From Deltaproteobacteria bacterium (lineage in GTDB: Bacteria; Desulfobacterota; Desulfuromonadia; Desulfuromonadales; JAAYDE01): a stretch of DNA of 56,272 bases. Made by a program: the position numbers and the translations under genes. Below the pieces are notes generated by a model that did not search any database, was not told the origin of the DNA, and was given only the letters and a program-made list of their open reading frames with translations. Each line of letters begins with the position of its first letter. The stretch's first letter is position 1. The stretch lies in NCBI GenBank assembly GCA_016934985.1, contig JAFGRU010000018.1:1-56272 (forward strand). Direction: 5' to 3'. Shown piece by piece: positions 7,559-18,248 of the stretch.

Positions 7559-8395
7559 TTAAAGCAGTGTGGAGCGAATATACTCGACCGCATTGCGAAA
7601 TATCCCAACCCCCATGCCCTCTTCGCCAAGATCGGGCTCCCGGGTCCAGCGCGGATGATGGGTCCGATAAAGGTAGGCTTCCGGATGGGGCATCAGCCCG
7701 AACAGGCGACCGCTTTCGTCGCAGATACCGGCAACAGCCCCCACCGAGCCGTTAGGGTTGAACGGATATTCCATGGTCGGCGCCTGAAAGTCGGGATCGG
7801 TATATTTCAACACCGCCAGATGTTTCTCTTCCAACTGGTCCAACACCTCGGACGAGCGAACCACGAATTTTCCCTCCCCGTGGCGTACAGGGAAATAGAG
7901 GTTTTCCAGGCCGCGGGTATAAACACAGGGAGACGCCGGATCAACCTTGAGAGAGGTCCAGCGATCTTCAAAGCGGCCGCAATCGTTAAAGGTCAGGGTT
8001 ACACTCTGATCACCATAACGGCCTTCCAGTGCCGGCAACAACCCCATTTTAACCATTAACTGAAAACCGTTGCAAACTCCGATAATCAGTTTCTTGTCGG
8101 CAATAAAGGCCTGGACCTGCTCGGCCAGCCGCCCCTCCCGGTCGCGGACCGCCGCATGCAGGATACGGTTGGCACCGGCCTTGGCGCTTCCGAGATCATC
8201 CCCGTCAAGAAAACCTCCGGGAAAGTTGAGAAAATGGTAGTCCTCCAGCTGGGCCCGGCCCGCCAGAAGTTCACCGATGTGAACGATGTCAACGACATCT
8301 GCGCCGCCACGACGGCAGGCCAGAGCCATCTCCTGCTCACAGTTGACGCCATTGCCTGAGATTATGATGGCGCGAACTTTTTTTGCCATATTCAA
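7559..8395 (-). CDS. purQ: Phosphoribosylformylglycinamidine synthase, glutaminase subunit
   Basis: Supplies ammonia to PurL for converting FGAR to FGAM. The 278-residue class-I amidotransferase has the nucleophile C108 in IGVCNGFQ and the His/Glu pair H237/E239 in MPHPEAYL. It is longer than the roughly 225-residue PurQ of Bacillus, with insertions around the RYGDQSVTLTFNDCGRFEDRW region; this resembles the glutaminase domain of large PurL enzymes. The ATG overlaps the purL stop (ATGA), indicating coupled translation. Confidence 0.92.
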   Translation of the reverse strand: MNMAKKVRAIIISGNGVNCEQEMALACRRGGADVVDIVHIGELLAGRAQLEDYHFLNFPGGFLDGDDLGSAKAGANRILHAAVRDREGRLAEQVQAFIADKKLIIGVCNGFQLMVKMGLLPALEGRYGDQSVTLTFNDCGRFEDRWTSLKVDPASPCVYTRGLENLYFPVRHGEGKFVVRSSEVLDQLEEKHLAVLKYTDPDFQAPTMEYPFNPNGSVGAVAGICDESGRLFGLMPHPEAYLYRTHHPRWTREPDLGEEGMGVGIFRNAVEYIRSTLL

Positions 8396-11373
8396 AGCCC
8401 TTTCAGCGGCGCTTGCCAGGCCTGTTTCAGGGTATGGATATCGCTCCGGATGAGGGCCTCTCCATTCCGACCTTTAATAATAAAATGACTGTTACTCAAG
8501 ACATTGCCGATTTCTGAAACATCGGTGCGGCTGAAAAGCGACTCGAAACGGCGGTGATTTTCAGGACGCACGGTGACAAGAAAGCGGCTCGGGGTTTCTG
8601 AGAAAAGCAGCAGGTCATCACGCATGGCCTCCGCGGCTGTAATCCCGCCAAGGTCGATCTCCAACCCCAGGCCGCCGGCGAATGCGCTTTCCGCCAGGGC
8701 AACACCAAGCCCGCCATCGGAAAGGTCATGGCAGGATGCGATGAGTCCTTCCTGCTGAGCCCGGTTGATAAGAGTAAAGAGGTTACGGGCATAGGCGGCA
8801 TCTACCTCGGGAACGCTCCTACCGAGAAAACCACACAGGTCGTAATACTCGGAACCGCCCAGTTCCGGCCGGGTACGGCCCAGGAGATAAACCAGGTCGC
8901 CCGCCTGCTTGACATCCATGCTGACTGCGCGGCGCACATCGTTGATTTTCCCGATAACCGAAAAGAGGACCGTCGGCGGGATCGAAATCTTGGTGGCACC
9001 GATCTGGTAGTCATTTTTCATGGAATCCTTGCCGGAGATCAAGGGCACCTCAAAGGCAACGCAGTAATCGTAAAGGGCTTTGTTGGTGCGCACCAGCTGG
9101 GCCGCCTTGTAGGCGCCCTCGGGATTCTTTTCACTTCGGATCGGGTCGCACCAGCAGAAGTTGTCGAGCCCGGCCACATGCTCGACATCGCCGCCTACGG
9201 CGACATAGTTGCGCAGGGCCTCGTCAACGGCATTGGCCATCATGTGGTAAGAGTCGATGTCGCTGTAGCGGGGGCAGATACCGTGGGCCACTACCACGCC
9301 TTCAAAGGTGTCGCTCAAAGGACGGATGACAGCAGCATCGGAAGGGCCGTCGTTGTCTATCCCGGTCAGCGGCTTGATGACGCTGCCGGCCTTGACCTCA
9401 TGGTCATAACGGCGCACCACGCTCTCTTTTGAGCAGATGTTGAGGCGCCCGAGCATGGCACACAGAGTGGCGGCCAGGTCGGCCGGTGGGGGGAACTCCG
9501 GCTCGCTTGCCGTGCAAGTCTGCCAACGGGCTTCAACTTGCATCTGGGGCACGCCATTATGGAGAAAATCCATTTCCAGGTAGGTGACCGTCCTGCCCTC
9601 GTAGAGACAGTGGAAATAACCGCTGTCGGTAAACTCACCCAGATCTGTGGCCTCGACCTCCATGTCCCGGGCGAGTTGCAGGAATTCCGCGATTTTATCC
9701 GGCGGCACGGCCAGGGTCATGCGCTCCTGGGCTTCGGAAATGAGAATCTCCCATGGCTGGAGGCCGGAATACTTCAAGGGACAGCAATCGAGATGGAGCT
9801 CAAAGCCGCCCGTATCCTCCGCCATCTCTCCGACGGAGGAGGAAAGACCGCCGGCGCCGTTGTCGGTAATGGAATTGTAGAGGCCGCGGTCCCGGGCAAT
9901 GAGGAGAAAATCGAACATGCGTCGCTGGGTGATGGGATCACCGATCTGGACAGCGGTGACAGGCGAACCCTCGTGGAGCTCTTCTGACGAAAAGGTGGCA
10001 CCGTGAATGCCGTCTTTGCCGATGCGCCCGCCGACCATGACAATGCGATCCCCTTTGTGAGACATTTTTTCGTGGCCGGGCTTGCCGTTGATAACGGCCG
10101 GCATGATCGCCCCGGTGCCGCAATAGACAAGAGGTTTGCCGAGAAAACGGGGATGAAAGACTATGGAGCCATTGACCGTGGGAATGCCGCTCTTGTTGCC
10201 GCCATGCTCGACACCCGACACAACCCCTTCGAAAATACGCCGGGGATGCAGCAGACGCGGTGGCAGCTCGTCCTCGAAAAAAGGCGACGCAAAACAGAAA
10301 ACATCGGTGTTGAAGAGCAGGCTCGCCCCCTGGCCGGTGCCGAAGGAGTCGCGGTTGACCCCGACGATGCCGGTCAAAGCACCACCGTAGGGATCGAGGG
10401 CGCTGGGCGAGTTGTGGGTTTCAACCTTGAAGACCAGGCTCCAATCGTCATTGAAACGGATCACCCCGGCGTTATCCTTGAACACCGACAGGCAGATGTC
10501 GCGCTCACCTTTCTTTTTGCGCACCGCTTCGGTGGCGCCGACGACATAGGTCTTGAAAATTGAATCGATGGTTTCGCTTGTGCCCGTTTCGTCCTGGTAA
10601 TCGATACGCGAGGAAAAGATTTTGTGCTTGCAGTGTTCACTCCAGGTCTGGGCCAGGGCTTCAAGTTCAGCGTCGGTCAGTTTATCGCCGAGGCCGACGC
10701 GGCGGCGGGTGTCAATGACCTCTTTTTGGGCGAAGTAACTTTTAATCTTCTGCATTTCCCTGAGACTGAGGGCCAGCATGCGCTCGCGGCTGATCTCCAG
10801 CAGCACTGCATCGGCGACATCGAGATCGACCTCGTCGATGTGCACAGAAGCACCGGAGGTCACCTTGGGAATACGTACCTGCATTCCGCTTTGGCTATCG
10901 AATTCAGCGCGCGATACCACCAGACAGGTCTGGATCAATTCGTTGGCGAGATAGTCGGCGGCCACCTTGTGGGCCTGTTCCTTGGTCAGGTTGCCCTTGA
11001 GCAGGTATTGAACCGACGTGTAAACCGCCTCGCCCGGGGCAAATGGACGGCCGGTCAGATGCTGAATGGCCTCCCGGGCGGTGCGACCGACATTATCAGT
11101 GACGCCTGGCCGGAAGCCGACCTCAACAAGGACGTCGAAATCCGTGGCCAAGGACCGGTTGATGGAAGCTTCCTGAATAACCGGATCACAGAACGGGCCC
11201 TGGGCCGCGGCGGCTAATTCATCATCCGTAAGGTTGGCATCCACGGTGTAGACATCCAGGGTGCGGACATCCTCCAGGCACAATCCGAAGTGCTGTTCCA
11301 GCTCGCGCCTTACACGGTCGCCGCGGGCGTCCCTGCTCCCCTTTTTAAGACCGATTTCAATTCTCCAGGCCAT
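8392..11373 (-). CDS. purL: Phosphoribosylformylglycinamidine synthase with fused PurS-like domains
   Basis: The ATP-dependent synthetase that makes FGAM with PurQ. The frame is open further upstream, but the start is taken at MAWRIEIGL, four bases after the purB stop. This gives 993 residues. Residues 1 to about 77 and about 78 to 160 are two PurS-like units, the second beginning FDVLVEVGFRPG. The AIRS-type synthetase core follows, with WSEHCKHKIF, VETHNSPSALDPYGGA, DNGAGGLSSSVGEM and later SGKDSMKND and CHDLSDGGLGVALAE. No glutaminase domain is present; that role is left to purQ. No separate purS was seen. The architecture lies between the small PurL/PurS/PurQ system and the single-chain 1,300-residue enzyme. 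Confidence 0.93.
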   Translation of the reverse strand: MAWRIEIGLKKGSRDARGDRVRRELEQHFGLCLEDVRTLDVYTVDANLTDDELAAAAQGPFCDPVIQEASINRSLATDFDVLVEVGFRPGVTDNVGRTAREAIQHLTGRPFAPGEAVYTSVQYLLKGNLTKEQAHKVAADYLANELIQTCLVVSRAEFDSQSGMQVRIPKVTSGASVHIDEVDLDVADAVLLEISRERMLALSLREMQKIKSYFAQKEVIDTRRRVGLGDKLTDAELEALAQTWSEHCKHKIFSSRIDYQDETGTSETIDSIFKTYVVGATEAVRKKKGERDICLSVFKDNAGVIRFNDDWSLVFKVETHNSPSALDPYGGALTGIVGVNRDSFGTGQGASLLFNTDVFCFASPFFEDELPPRLLHPRRIFEGVVSGVEHGGNKSGIPTVNGSIVFHPRFLGKPLVYCGTGAIMPAVINGKPGHEKMSHKGDRIVMVGGRIGKDGIHGATFSSEELHEGSPVTAVQIGDPITQRRMFDFLLIARDRGLYNSITDNGAGGLSSSVGEMAEDTGGFELHLDCCPLKYSGLQPWEILISEAQERMTLAVPPDKIAEFLQLARDMEVEATDLGEFTDSGYFHCLYEGRTVTYLEMDFLHNGVPQMQVEARWQTCTASEPEFPPPADLAATLCAMLGRLNICSKESVVRRYDHEVKAGSVIKPLTGIDNDGPSDAAVIRPLSDTFEGVVVAHGICPRYSDIDSYHMMANAVDEALRNYVAVGGDVEHVAGLDNFCWCDPIRSEKNPEGAYKAAQLVRTNKALYDYCVAFEVPLISGKDSMKNDYQIGATKISIPPTVLFSVIGKINDVRRAVSMDVKQAGDLVYLLGRTRPELGGSEYYDLCGFLGRSVPEVDAAYARNLFTLINRAQQEGLIASCHDLSDGGLGVALAESAFAGGLGLEIDLGGITAAEAMRDDLLLFSETPSRFLVTVRPENHRRFESLFSRTDVSEIGNVLSNSHFIIKGRNGEALIRSDIHTLKQAWQAPLKGL

Positions 11374-11377
11374 GGCT

Positions 11378-12691
11378 TTACTGCTCCGTTGCCGACTTTT
11401 TGCCGAACACCCGTTCAAAAATGGTGTCGACATGGGCGAGATGATAATTGAGGTCGAAAACTTCGCGGATCCCCTCTTCCCCCAGGGCTGTCTTAACTTC
11501 GGCGTCGTTGAGGAGCTCCTCCAGGAAATCCTTGTCCTCTTCCCAGACCCGCATGGCGTTGCGCTGCACAAGGCGATAGGCATCTTCCCGCGAGGTGCCG
11601 GCCTGGGTGAGAGCAAGCAGCACCCGCTGGGAGAAAATCAGGCCATGGGTGCGGTTCATATTGTCGAGCATGCGCTGGGGATAGACCACCAGGTTTTTTA
11701 CCACGCTGTTGAGGCGGCGCAGGATAAAATCGAGGGTAACAGTTGCGTCAGGGCCGATATTGCGCTCCACCGAGGAATGGGAGATATCCCGCTCATGCCA
11801 CAGGGCAACGTTCTCCAGGGCCGGAAAGGCAAAACTGCGGACCAGGCGGGCCAAACCGGTGATGTTTTCAGTGAGGACCGGGTTGCGTTTATGAGGCATG
11901 GCCGAGGAGCCCTTCTGGCCCTTGGAAAAATATTCCTCCGCTTCAAGCACCTCCGTACGCTGCAGATGGCGGATTTCTATTGCAATCCTCTCCACAGACG
12001 AGGCGATGACCGCCAAAGTGCAGAAATATTCGGCATGGCGGTCCCGGGGAATAACCTGGGTTGAAATAGGCTCGGGCTTGAGCCCCATTTTTTCACAGAC
12101 ATAGGTTTCGACACTGGGGTCGATATTGGCGTAGGTGCCCACGGCCCCGGAAATGGCGCCGGTGGCGATGTTGTCACGGGCCTGGCGAAGCCGTTCCAGA
12201 TTGCGCTCCATCTCCGCATACCAGCCTGCGAGCTTGAGCCCGAAAGTGACAGGTTCGGCGTGAATACCGTGGGAACGCCCGATACATACCGTATCTTTGT
12301 GCTCCCAGGCCCGCTCCCGAATTGACTCAAGAAGCATGGTCAGGTCTTTCACCAATTCTTCCGCCGCCTGCTTCAACTGAACCGAGAAGCAGGTGTCGAG
12401 AATATCGGAAGAGGTCATGCCCTGGTGGATGAAACGGGCCTCAGGACCGACATATTCAGCCACGGAGGTCAAAAAAGCAATAACATCATGTTTGACTTCT
12501 TCCTCGATCTCGGCAATACGGGCGATATCAAAATTGCCCTTTTCGCGAATAACGGGGACCGCCTCTTTAGGGATCACCCCAAGCTCCGCTTGGCGCTCAC
12601 AGGCCAGGGTTTCGATTTCAAGCCAGATTCGAAAGCGATTCTCCGCCTCCCAGATGCTGGCCATTTCCTTGCGGGTATAACGTTCTATCAC
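11378..12691 (-). CDS. purB: Adenylosuccinate lyase
   Basis: Cleaves SAICAR to AICAR and adenylosuccinate to AMP, both releasing fumarate. The 437-residue protein has the fumarase/aspartase signature GSSAMPHKRNP and the MTSSDILDTCFSVQ and GRSHGIHAEP segments that carry catalytic histidines and substrate contacts. The start is GTG with AGGAG eight bases upstream. It lies 29 bp after the MBL-fold gene and four bases before purL, so it belongs to the purine operon. Confidence 0.94.
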   Translation of the reverse strand: MIERYTRKEMASIWEAENRFRIWLEIETLACERQAELGVIPKEAVPVIREKGNFDIARIAEIEEEVKHDVIAFLTSVAEYVGPEARFIHQGMTSSDILDTCFSVQLKQAAEELVKDLTMLLESIRERAWEHKDTVCIGRSHGIHAEPVTFGLKLAGWYAEMERNLERLRQARDNIATGAISGAVGTYANIDPSVETYVCEKMGLKPEPISTQVIPRDRHAEYFCTLAVIASSVERIAIEIRHLQRTEVLEAEEYFSKGQKGSSAMPHKRNPVLTENITGLARLVRSFAFPALENVALWHERDISHSSVERNIGPDATVTLDFILRRLNSVVKNLVVYPQRMLDNMNRTHGLIFSQRVLLALTQAGTSREDAYRLVQRNAMRVWEEDKDFLEELLNDAEVKTALGEEGIREVFDLNYHLAHVDTIFERVFGKKSATEQ

Positions 12692-12720
12692 GCTGTCAGC
12701 TCCTCTCTTGAAAGAGGCAT

Positions 12721-13512
12721 TTAATGGTTAAATCTGCCATTTTCGAGATTAAAACACAGGCTCGGTGCGGCTTGGCTGCCAACCGCCAGTATGGGTGAAC
12801 AGAGGCCATTATTTTTCAATACTCCCCGGGCCGCCTGCTCAGCCAACGCCGGGCGGTTGTTCTGTTCACTCAAATGAGCCAGAAAAACCGCTTCAAGGTT
12901 ATCCCAGAGCAAACTCGTCAACAATTCCGCCGAGGCGTTGTTGGAAAGATGGCCGTGGCGGCTGCGAATACGTTGTTTCAACACCCATGGGTAAGGTCCG
13001 TCACGCAGCATATCATCGTCGTGATTGGACTCAAGGACCAGGATACGGGAGTTTTTCAATTGCTCAACGACAAGGCGCGTGGCAATGCCAAGATCGGTGG
13101 CCACCCCGATCTTGCCCTGAACTGTCTCGACAGTGAAACCGACAGGCGCAACGGCGTCATGGGTAATGGGAAAAGGGGTAATGACCATATCCTTGAGGTG
13201 AAACGATGCGCCGCTGTCGAACTCTTGATGTACCTTCAGCCGTTTGCCGTCGGGAAAAACCTCGCGAGTTTGGTGGTGGATATACACCGGCGTCTTGAAT
13301 CGGTTGGAGAAGGGAATAACACCACGCACATGGTCGCTGTGTTCGTGGGTAACGAAAATGGCATCAATATCCGCAGCCTCAACCGATACGGCTGCCAGTC
13401 TTTTTTCAATTTCACGGGCCGAAAGCCCGACATCAATCAGAACCCGGCTCTCCTCTGTCTCAATGAAAATCGAATTGCCTTTGCTTCCGCTGGCAAGCAG
13501 GCAGACACGCAA
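12721..13512 (-). CDS. MBL-fold metallo-hydrolase, YycJ/WalJ type
   Basis: The start is taken at a TTG preceded by AGGAAAA, giving about 263 residues beginning with VCLLASGSKGNSIFI after the initiator. The metallo-beta-lactamase metal ligands are present in THEHSDHVRG, with further histidines in ITHDAVAP and HLSEQNNRP and the aspartate in GVATDLG. The SGSKGNS opening and overall length fit the YycJ/WalJ family of predicted exonucleases linked to DNA repair or envelope signalling. The exact substrate cannot be read from the sequence. It is the first gene of the purine operon. Confidence 0.82.
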   Translation of the reverse strand: MRVCLLASGSKGNSIFIETEESRVLIDVGLSAREIEKRLAAVSVEAADIDAIFVTHEHSDHVRGVIPFSNRFKTPVYIHHQTREVFPDGKRLKVHQEFDSGASFHLKDMVITPFPITHDAVAPVGFTVETVQGKIGVATDLGIATRLVVEQLKNSRILVLESNHDDDMLRDGPYPWVLKQRIRSRHGHLSNNASAELLTSLLWDNLEAVFLAHLSEQNNRPALAEQAARGVLKNNGLCSPILAVGSQAAPSLCFNLENGRFNH

Positions 13513-13702
13513 TTTTCCTAATCTCCAGTGTATTGATAAATGCTGACAAAAACCAAACGGAATCTTTCCGTTGCAGACATTTTGATCACAATTCGCCCTG
13601 CCAGCCTGAAGTTGCCCGCCCGATCGACAACGGTATGCCATGAAATTGTATCAGGGAATCAGTCCGGTCTAACATGCCCTGATAAATTTTTCTTTTCGAA
13701 TT

Positions 13703-13902
13703 TTGATTTAAAAACCGTGAACTGTATTAAAGGCGAGATCCCCATGGCTTTGCGTGTCAAAGCCCGACCATTCATAGCAATGAAAAACAATAAAACTGAA
13801 AAAGCGAATCGATCGGAACCCTTACCAGACTACCATATCCCGGCACCTGAGAAGCCAGTTTATCCACCTTTCCAGTAGTGGTAAGCCAGGTGGATTTTTT
13901 TC
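13703..13902 (+). other. Candidate small transcript or 44-codon ORF with promoter and terminator
   Basis: TTGATT (13703-13708) and TATTAA (13725-13730) are 16 bases apart. A 44-codon frame starts at ATG 13744, behind AAAGGCGAG, and stops at 13878. A hairpin with arms ATCCACCT and AGGTGGAT followed by seven Ts spans about 13862-13902. The stop codon falls inside the hairpin loop. The predicted peptide is basic then proline-rich and matches nothing I recognise. It could equally be a small RNA of roughly 165 bases. It lies in the 653-bp gap before gap. Confidence 0.3.
13862..13902 (+). terminator. Rho-independent terminator upstream of gap
   Basis: Stem ATCCACCT / AGGTGGAT with a loop of about 18 bases, followed by TTTTTTT on the plus strand. 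No established plus-strand gene precedes it, which implies an unannotated transcript. Confidence 0.6.
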
Positions 13903-14056
13903 TTAATAATTTCTATATAAATAGGGTTGTAAAAATAATGGAAAACCTTAAAATTAATTAGGCTCTCTTCCCTATCAAGTTCCCAAAACCTTGATATCAC
14001 ATCGGCAAAAAAAGGGCAACAGGTCATTCCCAAAGACCTGGCGCGGCGATCGACTA

Positions 14057-14085
14057 TTGACGCCGATAATCAATTTGGCTATGAT
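14057..14085 (+). promoter_or_regulatory. Sigma-70 promoter for gap
   Basis: TTGACG (14057-14062) and TATGAT (14080-14085) are separated by 17 bases, a near-consensus promoter. The predicted start near 14092 leaves a leader of about 74 bases before the gap ATG, which has CAGGAGG as ribosome-binding site. Confidence 0.75.
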
Positions 14086-14162
14086 GCGCATATTTTAATA
14101 AAGTTCTAATTTTTAAGGTGATTGTGGTTTTTCCCCCGAACCGATTTATGTCAGGAGGCTAA

Positions 14163-15167
<1,005 letters not shown>

Positions 15168-15175
15168 AACGGCAA

Positions 15176-15206
15176 AAAGAGGCAGGAGCAATTCCTGCCT
15201 CTTTTT
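15176..15206 (+). terminator. Terminator after gap
   Basis: Perfect stem AAAGAGGCAGGA / TCCTGCCTCTTT with a five-base loop, followed by TTTTTG-rich sequence, 9 bases after the gap stop. It lies before pgk and would attenuate read-through. Confidence 0.85.
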
Positions 15207-15282
15207 GTTTTCAGCACCGGAACCGATTTACCGGCCGAAATATTTTTTTAACATGGTTCGCTATAATTACGGAGTGAACAGC

Positions 15283-16476
15283 ATGTATAATAAAATGAGT
15301 TTGCAGGATGTCGACCTGAAGGGTGAAAAGGTCCTGTGCCGGGTCGATTTCAATGTGCCCATGGATGGCGAAGGGCATATTACAGACGATTCCAGGATTG
15401 TCGCAGCCCTTAAAACCATCCGCTATATTCTCGACCAGGGCGGCAAATTAATTCTCGTTTCCCATCTCGGCCGGCCAAAGGGAGAGGCAAACCCGAAATA
15501 CAGCCTGGCTCCAGTAGCTCCTCATTTAAGCGGGCTTTTAGGACAGGAAGTTAAATTCGCTCCGGATTGCATCGGACCTGTAGTCAAGAACATGATCGAT
15601 TCCCTGAAAGAGGGTGAAGCCATACTACTTGAAAATGTTCGTTTTCATGCTGAAGAGGAAAAAAACGATCATGTTTTCAGCCGCCAACTTGCCAGTTTAG
15701 CTGACGTCTATGTCAACGATGCTTTCGGCACCGCCCACAGAGCCCATTCCTCCACGGAAGGCGTTGCCCAGATGCTGAATCCTGCCGTGGCCGGTTTCCT
15801 TATGGATGATGAGATCCGCTACCTGGGAGTTGCCCTTGCTCAACCGGCACGGCCTTTCGTGGCCGTTCTTGGTGGCGCCAAAGCCAAGGATAAGATTCCG
15901 GTTATCCGCAACCTTCTGACCAAGGTCAATGTTATTCTCATTGGTGGTGGCATGGCTTACACCTTCCTCAAGGCACAGGGAATTGAAATAGGGAAATCTC
16001 TGGTTCAGGAAGATCAGCTTGAACTTTGTAGAGAGCTTCTCAAAGAAGCCCATAATAAGGGCGTTCAGCTTCTTCTCCCCGAGGATCACGTGGTAGCACC
16101 GGCTCTGGCTGAAGGGGTTGACCATAAAATCTGCAGAAACGGCGATTTCCCTTCCGACTGGATGGGCCTGGACATCGGCCCGGATACGATCAAACGCTAC
16201 GCTACGGTTCTGACTGCAGCCGGAACCGTTGTCTGGAACGGTCCCATGGGGGTTTTTGAAATGGATGAATTTGCCGCCGGAACCTTGGCGGTCGCCCGCG
16301 CCATTGCCGATTCCAAGGCCGTTTCCATTATCGGCGGCGGCGATTCCATGGCGGCGGTAAAAAAATCCGGTCTGCAGAGTCAAATGACCCATATCTCCAC
16401 GGGAGGTGGCGCCTCGCTTGAATTTCTTGAAGGGAAAAAACTACCTGGAATTCAGGCGTTAAATGATAAAACATGA
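15283..16476 (+). CDS. pgk: Phosphoglycerate kinase
   Basis: Transfers phosphate from 1,3-bisphosphoglycerate to ADP. I choose the ATG at 15283 because GGAG lies eight bases upstream; the frame is open earlier. This gives 397 residues. Typical segments are [17 protein letters not shown] (substrate), [21 protein letters not shown] and the C-terminal glycine-rich IIGGGDS / [20 protein letters not shown] box lies at 15262-15267 just before the gene but no matching -35 was found. Confidence 0.95.
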   Translation: MYNKMSLQDVDLKGEKVLCRVDFNVPMDGEGHITDDSRIVAALKTIRYILDQGGKLILVSHLGRPKGEANPKYSLAPVAPHLSGLLGQEVKFAPDCIGPVVKNMIDSLKEGEAILLENVRFHAEEEKNDHVFSRQLASLADVYVNDAFGTAHRAHSSTEGVAQMLNPAVAGFLMDDEIRYLGVALAQPARPFVAVLGGAKAKDKIPVIRNLLTKVNVILIGGGMAYTFLKAQGIEIGKSLVQEDQLELCRELLKEAHNKGVQLLLPEDHVVAPALAEGVDHKICRNGDFPSDWMGLDIGPDTIKRYATVLTAAGTVVWNGPMGVFEMDEFAAGTLAVARAIADSKAVSIIGGGDSMAAVKKSGLQSQMTHISTGGGASLEFLEGKKLPGIQALNDKT

Positions 16477-16572
16477 TGTAATAAGTTAGCATAATGGGGG
16501 GAGATTGCCCGTAGTCCAACAAGGTCAACACTTACAACTTTGATGTCATTCATTATCATGCGGAGGCTCGAA

Positions 16573-17331
16573 ATGCGGAGACCGTTGATTGTAGGGAACT
16601 GGAAACTTCATAAAACCCTTGGAGAGACCCTTGAGCTTGTCAATGCCATAAAGACAGGAAGTGAAAATTCGACCGAGGTCGATATAGCAGTCGCTCCCGT
16701 CTTCACCGCTCTTTCCGTGGCCAGGGCCACTCTCGCCGAAAGTCGGGTGGGCCTCGCAGCCCAGAACTGCTATCCCGAAAAGCAGGGTGCCTTCACCGGC
16801 GAGGTCTCCCCTGCCCTGTTAAAGGACATCGGGTGTCTCTTCGTCATTCTCGGCCACTCGGAAAGGCGTCAACTCTTCGGCGAGGATGGTGCCTTTATAA
16901 ACCGCAAAGTGCACGCGGTCATCAAAGAGGGGCTGGTTGCCATCCTCTGTATTGGCGAAACCCTTGCACAACGTGAGGCCGGAACAACCTTCGACATCCT
17001 TGCCACCCAACTTCGTGAGGGGTTACAGAAAATTTCCGCTGAAGATATGAAACAGGTGGTCATCGCCTACGAACCGGTCTGGGCTATCGGAACAGGCAAG
17101 ACCGCAACCCCCGAACAGGCTGAGGAGGTTCACGCTTTCATTCGCAGCCTTCTAGCTTCAACCTTCGATGCCGGGGTAGCCCAAAGTACACGTATTCTCT
17201 ATGGTGGCAGCGTCAAACCGGACAACGTCGATAATCTCATGGCCCAACCCGACCTTGATGGCGCTTTGGTCGGAGGTGCCAGCCTCAAAAGCGCGGATTT
17301 TCTTCGAATCATCAATTTTCAGAAAAGCTGA
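16573..17331 (+). CDS. tpiA: Triosephosphate isomerase
   Basis: Interconverts dihydroxyacetone phosphate and glyceraldehyde 3-phosphate. The start ATG at 16573 has GGAGG six bases upstream and gives 252 residues, the normal length. Catalytic residues appear in GNWKLHK (Lys), LGHSERR (His) and AYEPVWAIGTGK (Glu with loop 6), and the phosphate site in YGGSVKPDN. It follows pgk and precedes secG, a common bacterial order. Confidence 0.96.
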   Translation: MRRPLIVGNWKLHKTLGETLELVNAIKTGSENSTEVDIAVAPVFTALSVARATLAESRVGLAAQNCYPEKQGAFTGEVSPALLKDIGCLFVILGHSERRQLFGEDGAFINRKVHAVIKEGLVAILCIGETLAQREAGTTFDILATQLREGLQKISAEDMKQVVIAYEPVWAIGTGKTATPEQAEEVHAFIRSLLASTFDAGVAQSTRILYGGSVKPDNVDNLMAQPDLDGALVGGASLKSADFLRIINFQKS

Positions 17332-17414
17332 CCCACTTTTTTCTTTTCAGCTTCCTGAAACTATGTTAAAAATTTAAGGTTTTTATTTATCCGCTCGTAT
17401 TTAAGGGAAAAAGA

Positions 17415-17774
17415 ATGACTACCTTTTTATTGATCGTCCATATCATCGTTTCCATTGCCCTCATCGGTATTGTCCTGATTCAAGGAGGGAAAGGTGCTGA
17501 AATCGGCGCCACTTTCGGGGCCGGAGCCAGCCAGACCGTATTTGGGGCCACCGGCGGAAAAAGCTTTGTCGGTAGAATGACAACTATGGTTGCTGTTGTT
17601 TTTATGCTGACCAGTCTGGGACTCACTTATTTCTATGCCAGACCCGGAACAACCAGTGTTATGCCGACGCAGGTCACGGTTGAACAACAGCAGACGACTC
17701 CAGCACCCGAAGCCCAGGCTGAGAAAACCGCAGAGCAGCCTGCAAGCCCGGTTCAACCTGAAAAGTCCAACTGA
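17415..17774 (+). CDS. secG: Preprotein translocase subunit SecG
   Basis: A small inner-membrane component of the SecYEG channel. The 119-residue protein has two hydrophobic helices (about 2-22 and 52-73) linked by the conserved loop ILIQGGKGAEIGATFGAG and FGATGG. The C-terminal 40 residues are rich in Gln, Pro, Ala and Glu, a low-complexity tail. It follows tpiA, as in many bacteria, and is followed by tRNA-Leu. Confidence 0.92.
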   Translation: MTTFLLIVHIIVSIALIGIVLIQGGKGAEIGATFGAGASQTVFGATGGKSFVGRMTTMVAVVFMLTSLGLTYFYARPGTTSVMPTQVTVEQQQTTPAPEAQAEKTAEQPASPVQPEKSN

Positions 17775-17791
17775 ATCCGGCTATTTATCTC

Positions 17792-17820
17792 TTGACAGCA
17801 GAAAGTTGTACAGATATATA
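17792..17820 (+). promoter_or_regulatory. Sigma-70 promoter for tRNA-Leu
   Basis: TTGACA (17792-17797) and TATATA (17815-17820) are separated by 17 bases. The expected start lies about 8 bases before the mature tRNA 5' end at 17835. Confidence 0.75.
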
Positions 17821-17834
17821 TAGCCTTACATTCT

Positions 17835-17921
17835 GCCGAAGTGGTGGAACTGGTAGACACGCTATCTTGAGGGGGTAGTGACCAACCGGTCGTGCGAGTT
17901 CGAGTCTCGCCTTCGGCACCA
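17835..17921 (+). tRNA. tRNA-Leu (anticodon GAG)
   Basis: A class II tRNA of 87 bases with acceptor GCCGAAG / CTTCGGC, discriminator A and encoded CCA. The anticodon stem CTATC / GGTAG (one GU pair) holds loop TTGAGGG, giving anticodon GAG. A long variable arm precedes the T arm with GTTCGAGTC. Its own promoter and terminator flank it. Confidence 0.95.
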
Positions 17922-17929
17922 AAAATATA

Positions 17930-17964
17930 AAAGCCAGGACCTTTACCAGTCCCGGCTTTTTGTT
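17930..17964 (+). terminator. Terminator after tRNA-Leu
   Basis: Arms AAAGCCAGGAC and GTCCCGGCTTT form a stem with one bulge, followed by Ts, nine bases after the tRNA CCA. Confidence 0.75.
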
Positions 17965-18248
17965 TTCCCGCCCTTTTTTCAAAAGCCATGTCCCGTTTGA
18001 AAACCATTTCCGAAATTTGTCTTTGGCTAATCTTGCCAAAAAAAATAACCGTATATCGGGAACAACAATGGTCACCTTCTTCCCAAGGGATTGCCTTTTT
18101 TGTAAATTTTTCTGGCGCATATTGTCGCTAAATCACGAAACCCCTTAAAAGCATGAGAGTAACTTGTTGAAATTACACGTTTTTAATAAGGGCATAAAGC
18201 TTGCTCGAATGAAAGAAAAACATTTCATTTTTACACCAGGGGTGGGTG

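Noticed and set aside
6555-7562. Plus-strand frame of 335 codons opposite purF
   Set aside because: Antisense shadow of purF with no recognisable domain.
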